Assembly (NCBI GenBank): GCA_023230825.1
Contig: JALNWO010000001.1
Location: 124,001 to 188,000 of the forward strand
Direction: 5' to 3'
Length of the DNA stretch: 64,000 nt
Origin: Acholeplasmataceae bacterium
GTDB lineage: Bacteria; Bacillota_I; Bacilli_A; Acholeplasmatales; Acholeplasmataceae
Part shown: positions 1-6,928 of the stretch, piece by piece
How the letters are laid out: each line of letters starts with the position of its first letter
Numbering within the stretch: the first letter of the stretch is position 1
Position numbers and translations under genes: made by a program
Notes under the pieces: generated by a model
What the model was told of the DNA's origin: nothing
What the model saw: only the letters and a program-made list of their open reading frames with translations
Database searches by the model: none

Positions 1-2
1 TA

Positions 3-158
3 AAGCGCTTAGAGGGCCTTAATCCTACTATTGAGCTAGTTACCTGGCCTGAGTCAGAAACTAGCTTCAGATACGCTGTAATCATTCGAGTCGACGGTGC
101 TAGAGGTATTTGGGCGGGTTATTATTCTAATTTCTTATTTGTTCCTAAAAAGAAATAA
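3..158 (+). CDS. 3' end of a gene cut by the window edge, unknown function
   Basis: An open frame runs from base 3 to a TAA at 156-158 and gives about 51 residues ending in FLFVPKKK. No start codon is inside the window, so this is the tail of a plus-strand gene that begins upstream. The visible part has alternating hydrophobic strands (RYAVIIRV, GIWAGYYSNFLFV), suggesting a beta-rich domain. No family is recognised. Confidence 0.5.
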   Translation, partial: KRLEGLNPTIELVTWPESETSFRYAVIIRVDGARGIWAGYYSNFLFVPKKK

Positions 159-256
159 ATGCTTCTTTATAGAAAGGGTTGGTTAATGTTATGGTCACAT
201 GTAACAACTAAGTAGACTTTTTATTTTTTATTAACTCTTTCCAGTGTTCTTTCACT

Positions 257-685
257 ATGAAAAAAAGCAATTTCTTAAAAGTCTGCCTGGGTAACGTGAT
301 TAAGTTCTTTGCTGGTATCATGTTACCTAATCGCATGAAGAGAATTGTCTTCGTTTCATCCCTAGCTTGTCAGATGAGTCCTGAGAAGAAGTTAAGTCCT
401 GAAACCATTAATAAACTCAATCTACTTATGGATCTCGTAGAAGATAGTAAGAGTTTAGAGTTGGGTTCGGACTTCTCTAATGCTATTTGGAAAAATCGTC
501 AATGTCTTACTGTCTGTCAAAAAGTTGCTCAAGAAGAAGTCAGTGATGATCAGTCCGTTTCTTCTATAGTAGCTTCAATTAAGGAGTCAACAGCACATTG
601 GTTGAAATACGGAGACGAGAAGTTAATGGAACGGGATATTCAATTCCTAGTAGAAAACAAAGAAGTAATTGCTGGTCGCTTTTAA
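257..685 (+). CDS. Hypothetical protein, 142 aa
   Basis: Starts at an ATG with no clear Shine-Dalgarno sequence and ends before a strong hairpin terminator at 694-728. The first 25 residues are basic then hydrophobic (KVCLGNVIKFFAGIML), which could be a membrane anchor or an amphipathic helix; the rest is mainly helical and charged. A variant of the recurring promoter motif (ACATGTAAC near 198) lies upstream, so it is probably its own transcription unit. No family recognised. Confidence 0.7.
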   Translation: MKKSNFLKVCLGNVIKFFAGIMLPNRMKRIVFVSSLACQMSPEKKLSPETINKLNLLMDLVEDSKSLELGSDFSNAIWKNRQCLTVCQKVAQEEVSDDQSVSSIVASIKESTAHWLKYGDEKLMERDIQFLVENKEVIAGRF

Positions 686-693
686 AAACGCAT

Positions 694-728
694 AAACTAG
701 GGACTCCTTTTACAGAGTCCCTAGTTTT
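694..728 (+). terminator. Rho-independent terminator
   Basis: A 13-bp stem (AAACTAGGGACTC / GAGTCCCTAGTTT) with a short loop, ending in T-rich sequence, just after the 257-685 gene. Confidence 0.8.
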
Positions 729-759
729 GCCTTAAGTGTTAAACAACGTTATTTCGATG

Positions 760-770
760 ACATATCACTA
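760..770 (+). promoter_or_regulatory. Putative early promoter motif ACATATCACTA
   Basis: Exact copy of an 11-base motif also found at 3700 and 41951, here preceded by TTTCGATG (TTTTGATG at 41951). It is followed by an imperfect stem (AACTTCTCT / AGAGAGTT, about 788-818). It lies about 160 bases before the 928 gene, so the leader would be long. Assignment as a promoter is inferred from recurrence upstream of genes. Confidence 0.6.
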
Positions 771-927
771 AATGGATAGAGCTAACTTCTCTTTCATTCA
801 GCTCAACAAGAGAGTTAAGTAGTATAAAAAAATATTCACTTACTTCTTCTTGTGTAAGAGCTAAGCTTGCAAGCTTATTTTTAATTAGTGGTAAAAAATA
901 AAGTATTTCTTAATAAGGAAAATTTAC

Positions 928-1383
928 ATGTCGTCGATCAAACCTGAAACCTTAGAACTCTCGAAAATCATTGATGAAGCTTCTACTATCTCTAAAGATG
1001 GTGCTGTTGAATACAATAGCGATCTGTATGAGAATCTACTCAAAGCCCGAGGTGTTGAACTCAAAGACGCTAAAGTGGTTAACTCTGCAAACGTTGAGAT
1101 TGCAGTTGCTCTGGCTCACAGTGGTGGTAGCAAAGCTATTCCAGTTCTAGCAGGTAACAAAGACTTAGAGCGGGTTACAGGTAAACTAAATCAAGGTAAT
1201 GCTGAGATTTGGTTTGATACCCGTCGTGAAGTTACGACTCGCAATCCTAAGACGGGTGAAACGGGTGTTTCTTATGGTGCGACCTCCATGGGTGTTAACC
1301 TGAAAGGTCTGAAAGGTGGACAAGCTGCTGCTGTTAAAGCAGAACTCAAAGAGCTGGCTGCTAAGAAGCTCGGTAAGAAGTAA
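928..1383 (+). CDS. Small basic protein of unknown function, 151 aa, probably highly expressed
   Basis: The ATG is preceded by AAGGAAAA at good spacing. The protein is helical at its N-terminus, has a Gly/Thr-rich middle (NPKTGETGVSYGATSMG) and ends in a Lys/Ala-rich tail (ELAAKKLGKK), as in nucleic-acid-binding or abundant small phage proteins. Codons are richer in C and G than in the small genes around it, like the chmA and sheath genes, which hints at strong expression. It stands alone between the 760 promoter motif and the 1412-1442 hairpin. No family recognised. Confidence 0.75.
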   Translation: MSSIKPETLELSKIIDEASTISKDGAVEYNSDLYENLLKARGVELKDAKVVNSANVEIAVALAHSGGSKAIPVLAGNKDLERVTGKLNQGNAEIWFDTRREVTTRNPKTGETGVSYGATSMGVNLKGLKGGQAAAVKAELKELAAKKLGKK

Positions 1384-1411
1384 TTCTTATTACTGAAGTA
1401 AAGTAAATGTA

Positions 1412-1442
1412 AAGGAGGGAGAGCATTTGCTCTCCTTCTTAT
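1412..1442 (+). terminator. Hairpin terminator
   Basis: GGAGAGC and GCTCTCC arms around an ATTT-type loop followed by TTCTTATGC, 30 bases after the stop of the 928 gene. Confidence 0.7.
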
Positions 1443-1486
1443 GCTGGTTATTTTTCTTTTGTTATTCTAGATAAAGGATTTAAGAC

Positions 1487-1744
1487 ATGCGTAATATATT
1501 TAATACTCTAGCAGTAATACTCTTTATAATTGCTATTATTTCAGCTGTTATAATTAATCTCACCACTCCCTCTTATAGCGTAAATCAAATTACACGAGCT
1601 GTAGGATATTGTGCTAATCAAGGTCTAAGTTATCAACTAACTTCCACTTTCATTTTTCCAGGGAAGAAAACCATTACTTCAATCAATTGTATTGAACCTA
1701 ATTCAATCACTCCTGTACCAGAGCACGTACTTGGAAAAAAATAA
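1487..1744 (+). CDS. Small membrane-anchored or secreted protein, 85 aa
   Basis: ATG with the ribosome site AAAGGA. Residues about 7-25 form one strongly hydrophobic helix (LAVILFIIAIISAVIINL) after a short basic start, which reads as a signal anchor; there is no clear signal-peptidase site. The remaining 60 residues contain two Cys (GYCANQ, SINCIEP) that could pair if exported to the periplasm. It is a single-gene unit closed by the 1769 terminator. Superinfection exclusion or envelope functions are typical of such phage proteins, but nothing here proves one. Confidence 0.65.
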   Translation: MRNIFNTLAVILFIIAIISAVIINLTTPSYSVNQITRAVGYCANQGLSYQLTSTFIFPGKKTITSINCIEPNSITPVPEHVLGKK

Positions 1745-1768
1745 ATGCAGTCAATAAGTAAAATCTAT

Positions 1769-1790
1769 AGCCCGAGTATTAACTCGGGCT
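1769..1790 (+). terminator. Rho-independent terminator
   Basis: Perfect 9-bp GC-rich stem AGCCCGAGT / ACTCGGGCT with a 4-base loop, followed by an AT-rich stretch with a T run. Confidence 0.8.
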
Positions 1791-1852
1791 AATATGCTAT
1801 ATTTTTTCAATAACACATCATCTTTATATAGTTAACATTTATTGGCATAAAA

Positions 1853-1869
1853 AGTACTTTGAAAGTACT
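1853..1869. promoter_or_regulatory. Palindrome AGTACTTT-G-AAAGTACT, possible operator
   Basis: A perfect 8-bp dyad around one central base, about 70 bases ahead of the small-gene run that starts at 1940. Spacing fits a dimeric repressor site or a small RNA hairpin. Promoter-like variants ACACATCATCT (about 1813) and ACATATCTTCT (about 1895) flank it. Confidence 0.35.
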
Positions 1870-1939
1870 CTATAATAATTATCTCTTAAATATAACATAT
1901 CTTCTTTATTCAATAGGTAGTCTTTTATGGTGAGTGGTT

Positions 1940-2263
1940 ATGGGTATTTCTGATATTTTCCTAAATGACGAATTATGTTTTAAAGATAATGAAGATATGG
2001 AGAATCCATCTAATACTGAAGTTAGAGCTGAACTTTTGAATGACAGTATGATGAAGCGTAGATTATTTCAACTAGGCTTTGGACTTAAGCATCGTATATT
2101 GGTAGAAGAGCATCATTTTCTTTTTCAAACAGAATTTATGATTATACCTAGTCATGCTGGTGAATCAATATTAGGTAAATCACACCTAATACGTACAGAA
2201 ACCGTTGCAGCTAAGCACTTGCTATTGAATGACGGGTGTGAAGTGGGAGGGAATTTCAGATAA
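1940..2263 (+). CDS. Hypothetical protein, 107 aa, first of a run of five small genes
   Basis: I chose the ATG at 1940 because GGTGAG lies five bases ahead; an in-frame GTG at 1934 is the alternative. The sequence is acidic and mixed, with no hydrophobic segment. Its stop overlaps the next start (TAATG at 2261-2265), so the two are translationally coupled. No family recognised. Confidence 0.6.
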   Translation: MGISDIFLNDELCFKDNEDMENPSNTEVRAELLNDSMMKRRLFQLGFGLKHRILVEEHHFLFQTEFMIIPSHAGESILGKSHLIRTETVAAKHLLLNDGCEVGGNFR

Positions 2264-2547
2264 TGCTTTGTATAGAAAGGGAAAACGAAAAGGATGTTTT
2301 TATCAAGTATCTCTGTTCAGATGCTAATATTCGTTTACAAAAAGAAAGAGTTTCTCAGAGAGAATTTAAACACCCTATCTCTGTGCTACACTATGAATTT
2401 TTTTCGCAGATAACGTTACCGAATTTCCTCACCCTAGAACCTGAGTCTCCAATAAGAATATTTAGTCATGATCCTAGTAGCATAATTTATAAGAAAGGTC
2501 CTGTTGGGTTAAAGCATAGTTTATCGAACTTATTTTATACGGATTAA
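2263..2547 (+). CDS. Hypothetical protein, 94 aa
   Basis: Starts inside the stop of the preceding gene (1-base overlap) and ends four bases before the next. The protein is charged at the N-terminus (ERENEKDVF) and beta-rich later. It belongs to the coupled run 1940-3599; function unknown. Confidence 0.6.
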   Translation: MLCIERENEKDVFIKYLCSDANIRLQKERVSQREFKHPISVLHYEFFSQITLPNFLTLEPESPIRIFSHDPSSIIYKKGPVGLKHSLSNLFYTD

Positions 2548-2551
2548 ATAA

Positions 2552-2926
2552 ATGGATTTAACAGACGTTTTTGATATACCTAATATTGATTCAGAAATCC
2601 TTCATTTACCAGAATCTGATAACAGTCATGAATGTAGTAAAGAAGAACTTGAAGATTTAGATCTTGATGATACTGATGTAATTGTATCGAAAAAACATAT
2701 GCGCCGCAATCCTTCTAAACCTCCTATAGCTAATTATCTAGACGGCTCTTCTCTTTATATGCCTTCTATGGAAATAACAGATCTTACTTCTGCTTTTGAA
2801 AAAGATATGTATGTGGTCTATAAAGCTGAAACAATGATTCTAGCTCAGACTAGAGACTTCCATATTCTTCAATATACATTTGAAGCGAGTGTCGAGAATA
2901 ACTATTTAATTAAACTAATGGAGTAA
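2552..2926 (+). CDS. Acidic hypothetical protein, 124 aa
   Basis: The first 45 residues are very acidic (KEELEDLDLDDTDVI), followed by a basic patch (KKHMRRNPSKPP) and a more ordered C-terminal half ending QYTFEASVENNYLIKLME. The layout of acidic tail, basic linker and small domain suggests a partner-binding protein, which is inference only. Co-transcribed with its neighbours (spacing 4 and 7 bases). No family recognised. Confidence 0.6.
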   Translation: MDLTDVFDIPNIDSEILHLPESDNSHECSKEELEDLDLDDTDVIVSKKHMRRNPSKPPIANYLDGSSLYMPSMEITDLTSAFEKDMYVVYKAETMILAQTRDFHILQYTFEASVENNYLIKLME

Positions 2927-2933
2927 ATACCTA

Positions 2934-3260
2934 ATGATCCATTTAGATAAGTGTTGGGAGATTAATCCTTGTAGCACTTTTGACTTTATGTCATCAAAGA
3001 CGGAAGAACTCCATAACGGATTAATTAGACAAGTTAGATTTGACGAAGGTAATTATGACAACGAAGAAATGACAGAAAGTAACTATTTGAGTCATCGTAA
3101 TCCCTTGAGTTTTTACTTAGATCATGCTGTGGTTGAAGATGATTATGTTATTAGTGAACAATTCAATAAAGACTACACCGTCTTCTTTGGTCATGGTGAT
3201 ACAGCTATAACTACTATCTTTATCCCAATAATAACAGTTATGTTCTTAAGACATGAATAA
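2934..3260 (+). CDS. Hypothetical protein, 108 aa
   Basis: Follows the previous stop by seven bases, so it is part of the same run. The sequence is acidic, with a hydrophobic C-terminal stretch (TTIFIPIITVMFLRHE) that could be a buried strand pair or a membrane-contacting tail. Function unknown. Confidence 0.6.
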   Translation: MIHLDKCWEINPCSTFDFMSSKTEELHNGLIRQVRFDEGNYDNEEMTESNYLSHRNPLSFYLDHAVVEDDYVISEQFNKDYTVFFGHGDTAITTIFIPIITVMFLRHE

Positions 3261-3296
3261 CAAAAAATAACGCTTTTTATTAAAGAGGATATAGTA

Positions 3297-3599
3297 TTGC
3301 TAGACTACAAATTAAGAGATGATTTTATATTTCATACAGAGTCTTATTGGGATAAATTTGAAATCCATGATAAAGGTATTAATGAAATAGAATTCTTGTT
3401 AACACCTACTGATATTTTAAGTAAGAGATTAGAAGCTGATTGGGGAAGTATTCTCTACTCTGATGTACATGATTTTATCAGGGAGAAACTATCTGGTGAA
3501 GGGTTTGCTTATACTCTTACAGAAGTTACAGACGGTTATACTTTTCTATCTTTGCTTATGATGGACTATAATACCAGCCTAATGAATAATCTAGACTAA
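3297..3599 (+). CDS. Hypothetical protein, 100 aa, TTG start
   Basis: The start is a TTG at 3297 with the ribosome site AAAGAGGA seven bases ahead; there is no in-frame ATG near. The protein is acidic and ends with the run MMDYNTSLMNNLD. Last gene of the 1940-3599 run; no family recognised. Confidence 0.6.
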   Translation: MLDYKLRDDFIFHTESYWDKFEIHDKGINEIEFLLTPTDILSKRLEADWGSILYSDVHDFIREKLSGEGFAYTLTEVTDGYTFLSLLMMDYNTSLMNNLD

Positions 3600-3699
3600 G
3601 GAGTAAAAAAAGAAGATATGTCTTTTACTTCAGTATTAGGTATACAAAATAATTAAAAACGCATCTCACTAATAGTCTGTATTCTAATGGATATTAAAA

Positions 3700-3710
3700 A
3701 CATATCACTA
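3700..3710 (+). promoter_or_regulatory. Putative early promoter motif ACATATCACTA
   Basis: Exact match to the motif at 760 and 41951, 66 bases ahead of the AAA+ ATPase start. A short stem GTATA / TATAC follows at 3715-3733. A weaker copy (GCATCTCACTAATAG) lies at about 3661. Confidence 0.6.
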
Positions 3711-3775
3711 ACTGGTATAGTTTAGCAATATACATTTAATCTCCCTTCATTTATCTCTATTAGGGCTAAAAATTA

Positions 3776-5056
3776 ATGTCTAACAACTTTAACGCTACTG
3801 CACCTAAAATTTTATATGACAAAATTGATCCTATTGAATCTATCAATGAATCTAACAATCATTTTGATCCAAAAGAAGTAGCTGGTCTTACCGGATCTAG
3901 TTCTAATCAAGAAGTAAGTAGCAATGCTTTTGTTCCTACTAGCATCCGAGGATCTCGTGTGTCAGAAGCAGCCGTTAATAAAGATCTTACCCTACCTCAG
4001 TGGTTAGCTTCTATTTGTCCTTTTATTGATTTCGACTCAGCTCGCTTTTCTGAACTGTGTTGGGCTATCCGAGCTGATCATAATCTCTCTACTGTTACGC
4101 GTATCAAACATTTCAGCAGTAACACCACTGCTAATACAAATGAGATCTTCGATTTCCTTCGAGATAAGTATAAGATTCATTATGAATCTGATCATACCTT
4201 CCGTACTTTCCAGGAAGATCCTAAAGTAAAAGGTGTCTTAGGTCTTTACCTTATCGCTGGTAAAAGCAATGGTACGCCCATTATCATTGCTACAGGTGAT
4301 AAGGAATTGGTTGATGAAGTCATCAACCCTATCAGTGAGCGTTATAATGAGCCTTCCGTTATTACTATTGAAGAACTCAGTAACTTCTCTAAAGATGGTC
4401 CTATTACTTCCACTATTGAGATGGTTGAAGGAAAGGTCTCTAAAGTAGGCCATGATGCTTTCTATCCGTTCTTGAAGCTTAAAGACGATACCCCCTTCTC
4501 TATTAAAGAATTCGCTAAGCGTTATAAAGAGAGTTCTTCTAATATCCTGCTTCTCATTGGTGATGTCGGTCTTGGGAAGTCTGTTCTCTTGAAAGCACTA
4601 ATGATGGAATTGGGCTTTAAGAAAAACGGTGTTGCTAATGGTAATAACACCACAATGAATCCTCAATTTATCGAATGGTTGAAGGATTTCAAGGACAATA
4701 GTATTGTCGTTATTGAAGACGCTCATGACCTTGTACTGAGTCGTGATGAAGGTAACGCGCAAATGTCTAACGTTTTGAACTATGCTGAAGGTATTACCTC
4801 TCGCAATAACAAACTCGTTATCTCCACGAACTTAACTGATACTTCTAAAGTGGATCGTGCTCTGCTTCGTGCAGGTCGTTGCTATGATGTATTGGAATTT
4901 CGTGAACTGCGCGGTGAAGAGATTAATGCGGCTCGTACCGCAATTGGTCTAGACGCTATTGAAGTAACTGAAGCTGCTCAGATGAGTTTGGCTAAAGCGC
5001 TTAACTTTGAAGAGACTACAGAACGTCATAAACCTTCTGGTGGCGTGGGCTTCTAA
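3776..5056 (+). CDS. AAA+ ATPase, 426 aa
   Basis: A P-loop ATPase. Walker A is GDVGLGKS at about residues 262-269, Walker B is VVIEDAHD at 311-318, a sensor-1 Asn lies in VISTNLTD (about 348-355), and RAGR at 365-368 fits the conserved Arg-finger region of classical AAA modules. The first 230 residues carry no motif I know and probably form the substrate or adaptor domain; the C-terminal tail is short. The gene has its own promoter motif at 3700 and is followed by another gene after 30 bases. A remodelling or unfolding role in the infected cell is likely, but the target cannot be read from sequence. Confidence 0.85.
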   Translation: MSNNFNATAPKILYDKIDPIESINESNNHFDPKEVAGLTGSSSNQEVSSNAFVPTSIRGSRVSEAAVNKDLTLPQWLASICPFIDFDSARFSELCWAIRADHNLSTVTRIKHFSSNTTANTNEIFDFLRDKYKIHYESDHTFRTFQEDPKVKGVLGLYLIAGKSNGTPIIIATGDKELVDEVINPISERYNEPSVITIEELSNFSKDGPITSTIEMVEGKVSKVGHDAFYPFLKLKDDTPFSIKEFAKRYKESSSNILLLIGDVGLGKSVLLKALMMELGFKKNGVANGNNTTMNPQFIEWLKDFKDNSIVVIEDAHDLVLSRDEGNAQMSNVLNYAEGITSRNNKLVISTNLTDTSKVDRALLRAGRCYDVLEFRELRGEEINAARTAIGLDAIEVTEAAQMSLAKALNFEETTERHKPSGGVGF

Positions 5057-5086
5057 TCTATAAAACAAAAAAAGGAAAGTAATTTC

Positions 5087-5488
5087 ATGTCTAAAGTAGT
5101 CTTTAGTAAATTGTACCGTAAGTTGTTAGCTGGTGAACTTCTTGATGGCTTGCAACCTATGGGCGAAGGTTTAACTTCTCGCTCTCAATATGAGTTGGAC
5201 GGTTATCGTTTTGTCTTTTATGTACTCATTCGTCCTGAACAGTCTAAGATCGTCTCTGAGAGTAAAAACATCAGTTATACAGGCGCGTACTACTTCGGGC
5301 CTCTTCCGAACAACGTAGAGGGTTTAAAAGCCCTCCCAGAGGGTGTTATCTATAACACTGTAGTTAGCTCTACTGTAACTACTGGTTTGGATGAAGAAGC
5401 GCTCAATAAAGTTATCAATACTGCTATTGACGACTTCTACGATAAAGCCAGTGTTTATGGTTTGACTGAATCTGCTTTGTTGGTTTAA
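5087..5488 (+). CDS. Hypothetical protein, 133 aa
   Basis: ATG preceded by AAGGAAAG. Probably co-transcribed with the AAA+ ATPase (30-base gap), with a terminator right after. Mixed alpha/beta composition (YRFVFYVLIRPEQ, AYYFGPLPNNVEG) without recognised motifs. A partner of the ATPase is possible because of the shared transcript; that is inference. Confidence 0.65.
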   Translation: MSKVVFSKLYRKLLAGELLDGLQPMGEGLTSRSQYELDGYRFVFYVLIRPEQSKIVSESKNISYTGAYYFGPLPNNVEGLKALPEGVIYNTVVSSTVTTGLDEEALNKVINTAIDDFYDKASVYGLTESALLV

Positions 5489-5497
5489 GTAATCATT

Positions 5498-5524
5498 CTT
5501 AGGGAGTCTTTAGGACTCCCTAAG
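5498..5524 (+). terminator. Rho-independent terminator
   Basis: 11-bp stem CTTAGGGAGTC / GACTCCCTAAG followed downstream by a long T run (about 5530-5550). Confidence 0.85.
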
Positions 5525-5586
5525 TTTGCCTTTCTTTCTTTTTTTTTTACTATAACAAAATAATTGGAGATTAGAAATAATCAATT

Positions 5587-5597
5587 ACATATAACTA
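5587..5597 (+). promoter_or_regulatory. Putative promoter motif, variant ACATATAACTA
   Basis: One-base variant of the recurring motif (identical to the copy at 47163), 43 bases ahead of the 5640 gene and overlapped by a small stem CTATT-GTG-AATAG. Confidence 0.5.
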
Positions 5598-5639
5598 TTG
5601 TGAATAGACTTCCCCAATCCACTCATTCAAAGGAAAATC

Positions 5640-5918
5640 ATGGTACTGAACCTTACCTCAGAAGAAGTGAGTCAAATACAAACTGTCGTAGTTGAGGCAA
5701 ATGTCGAAGAAAAAGAGTTATTGAATGAAACCCTCCGCACAGCTAACACGCGGCAAGAAATTCTCAAGCTTTCTTTTAACGTCGCCACTTATTGCTCCCT
5801 TTACAATTGCAAAGCAGTAATTCTTAAAGGTCCCAACCCTAATTCAAGTGAGTTAAGCGCTCAGTTGCGCTCATTAGGCATTCTTGCTTTATTCACTACG
5901 GATAAAGTTAAGGTATGA
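5640..5918 (+). CDS. Hypothetical protein, 92 aa
   Basis: ATG preceded by AAGGAAAATC. Largely helical and acidic in the first half (SEEVSQIQTVVVEANVEEKELL), then a short alpha/beta stretch. It is a single-gene unit between the 5587 motif and the 5926 terminator. Function unknown; size and promoter suggest an early gene. Confidence 0.6.
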   Translation: MVLNLTSEEVSQIQTVVVEANVEEKELLNETLRTANTRQEILKLSFNVATYCSLYNCKAVILKGPNPNSSELSAQLRSLGILALFTTDKVKV

Positions 5919-5925
5919 TTATACA

Positions 5926-5962
5926 GCATAATTGGGAGAGCTAATTGCTCTCCCGGTTTATG
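5926..5962. terminator. Bidirectional terminator between convergent genes
   Basis: GGGAGAGC / GCTCTCCC stem inside an outer GCATAA / TTATGC pair, with T-rich sequence after it. It lies between the 5640 gene and the minus-strand tail tube gene and can serve both. Confidence 0.8.
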
Positions 5963-5992
5963 CCTTTCTTTTTTTCTACTTAAGTAGTTATA

Positions 5993-6859
5993 TTAGAAAT
6001 TTTGTTGTTGTTGACCAACACGCTCCACACCTCGTGCATAGCCTTCACGGAGTGCTTGTACATCAGAGCTAATAGAATCAATAAAGCTTGTACGGAATGC
6101 TGGGTTAGCACCTAAGGTATTAATATTCCGGAGAATTCCTTGTGCTAAGGTATCAACACCTACACCGTATTGCATGATACCACCGAACTCGATATCTAGG
6201 TTACGGGTTTCCATTGCCGAAGTAATTTCACGACGACCTAAGATATCGCCAGTACTACGTGGGAAAAGGTTAGTTACTAAGAAAGCTTGAACTACGTTTG
6301 CCCAGTGTGGATCAGGTTCAATAAAGAGCATGGTGAACGTGTAGTTATCTGGTAACCAGTCTGCGATGTTACGACCACCTGGGAGTGTAGACACACCTGC
6401 CACTTTGGAGTCTTCGTTCATCATCAGCATCTGGATATAATAACGCCAGAAACGACTCGTCGCCATCCCATATCGATCGATCCAGGACATGGTTACGTTA
6501 GTCTGAGCAATCGTCACGTTAGTGAATTCATGCTGGACCTGACCACCGCCACCAATAGCATGTTCAGCTGTCTCAACGGTCAGTGTAGCATTAAGACCGT
6601 CAATTCGCATTGCTTGTTCTTCTACTAGCTGCCGTAGTGTACCACGTAGAAACTCAGGCTCAGGACAATAGTCAAACCCTCGTGGCGCTTCCATCAGAAT
6701 AGGAATGAGCGGACGACCAACGTGCGCAGCATTACTAATCCAGTTAGGAAGGTTATTTGAATAACCCATTTGACCTGGTAAGGTTAAGTTTACCATGGGT
6801 GCATAGGCTAAACGAGCATAACCAACTCTGTTCTTCAGAATTTCTTCATCATTACGCAT
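5993..6859 (-). CDS. Probable tail tube protein, 288 aa
   Basis: It directly follows the tail sheath gene on the minus strand (69-base gap), the usual place for the tube subunit in contractile-tailed phages. Length fits the larger tube proteins of phiKZ-like phages. Visible segments include a beta-rich centre (NATLTVETAEHAIGGGGQVQHEF, read as two adjacent strands) and a Gln-rich end (VGQQQQNF). The tube forms the inner channel of the contractile tail. The call rests on position, size and general resemblance, not on a catalytic motif; another virion protein remains possible. Confidence 0.7.
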   Translation of the reverse strand: MRNDEEILKNRVGYARLAYAPMVNLTLPGQMGYSNNLPNWISNAAHVGRPLIPILMEAPRGFDYCPEPEFLRGTLRQLVEEQAMRIDGLNATLTVETAEHAIGGGGQVQHEFTNVTIAQTNVTMSWIDRYGMATSRFWRYYIQMLMMNEDSKVAGVSTLPGGRNIADWLPDNYTFTMLFIEPDPHWANVVQAFLVTNLFPRSTGDILGRREITSAMETRNLDIEFGGIMQYGVGVDTLAQGILRNINTLGANPAFRTSFIDSISSDVQALREGYARGVERVGQQQQNF

Positions 6860-6928
6860 TTTTCATTCTTACCTTGTTAACACTCCTCCCTTATTAGAGA
6901 GGAGCAGTCTGTTTATCTCGTTATTTAG

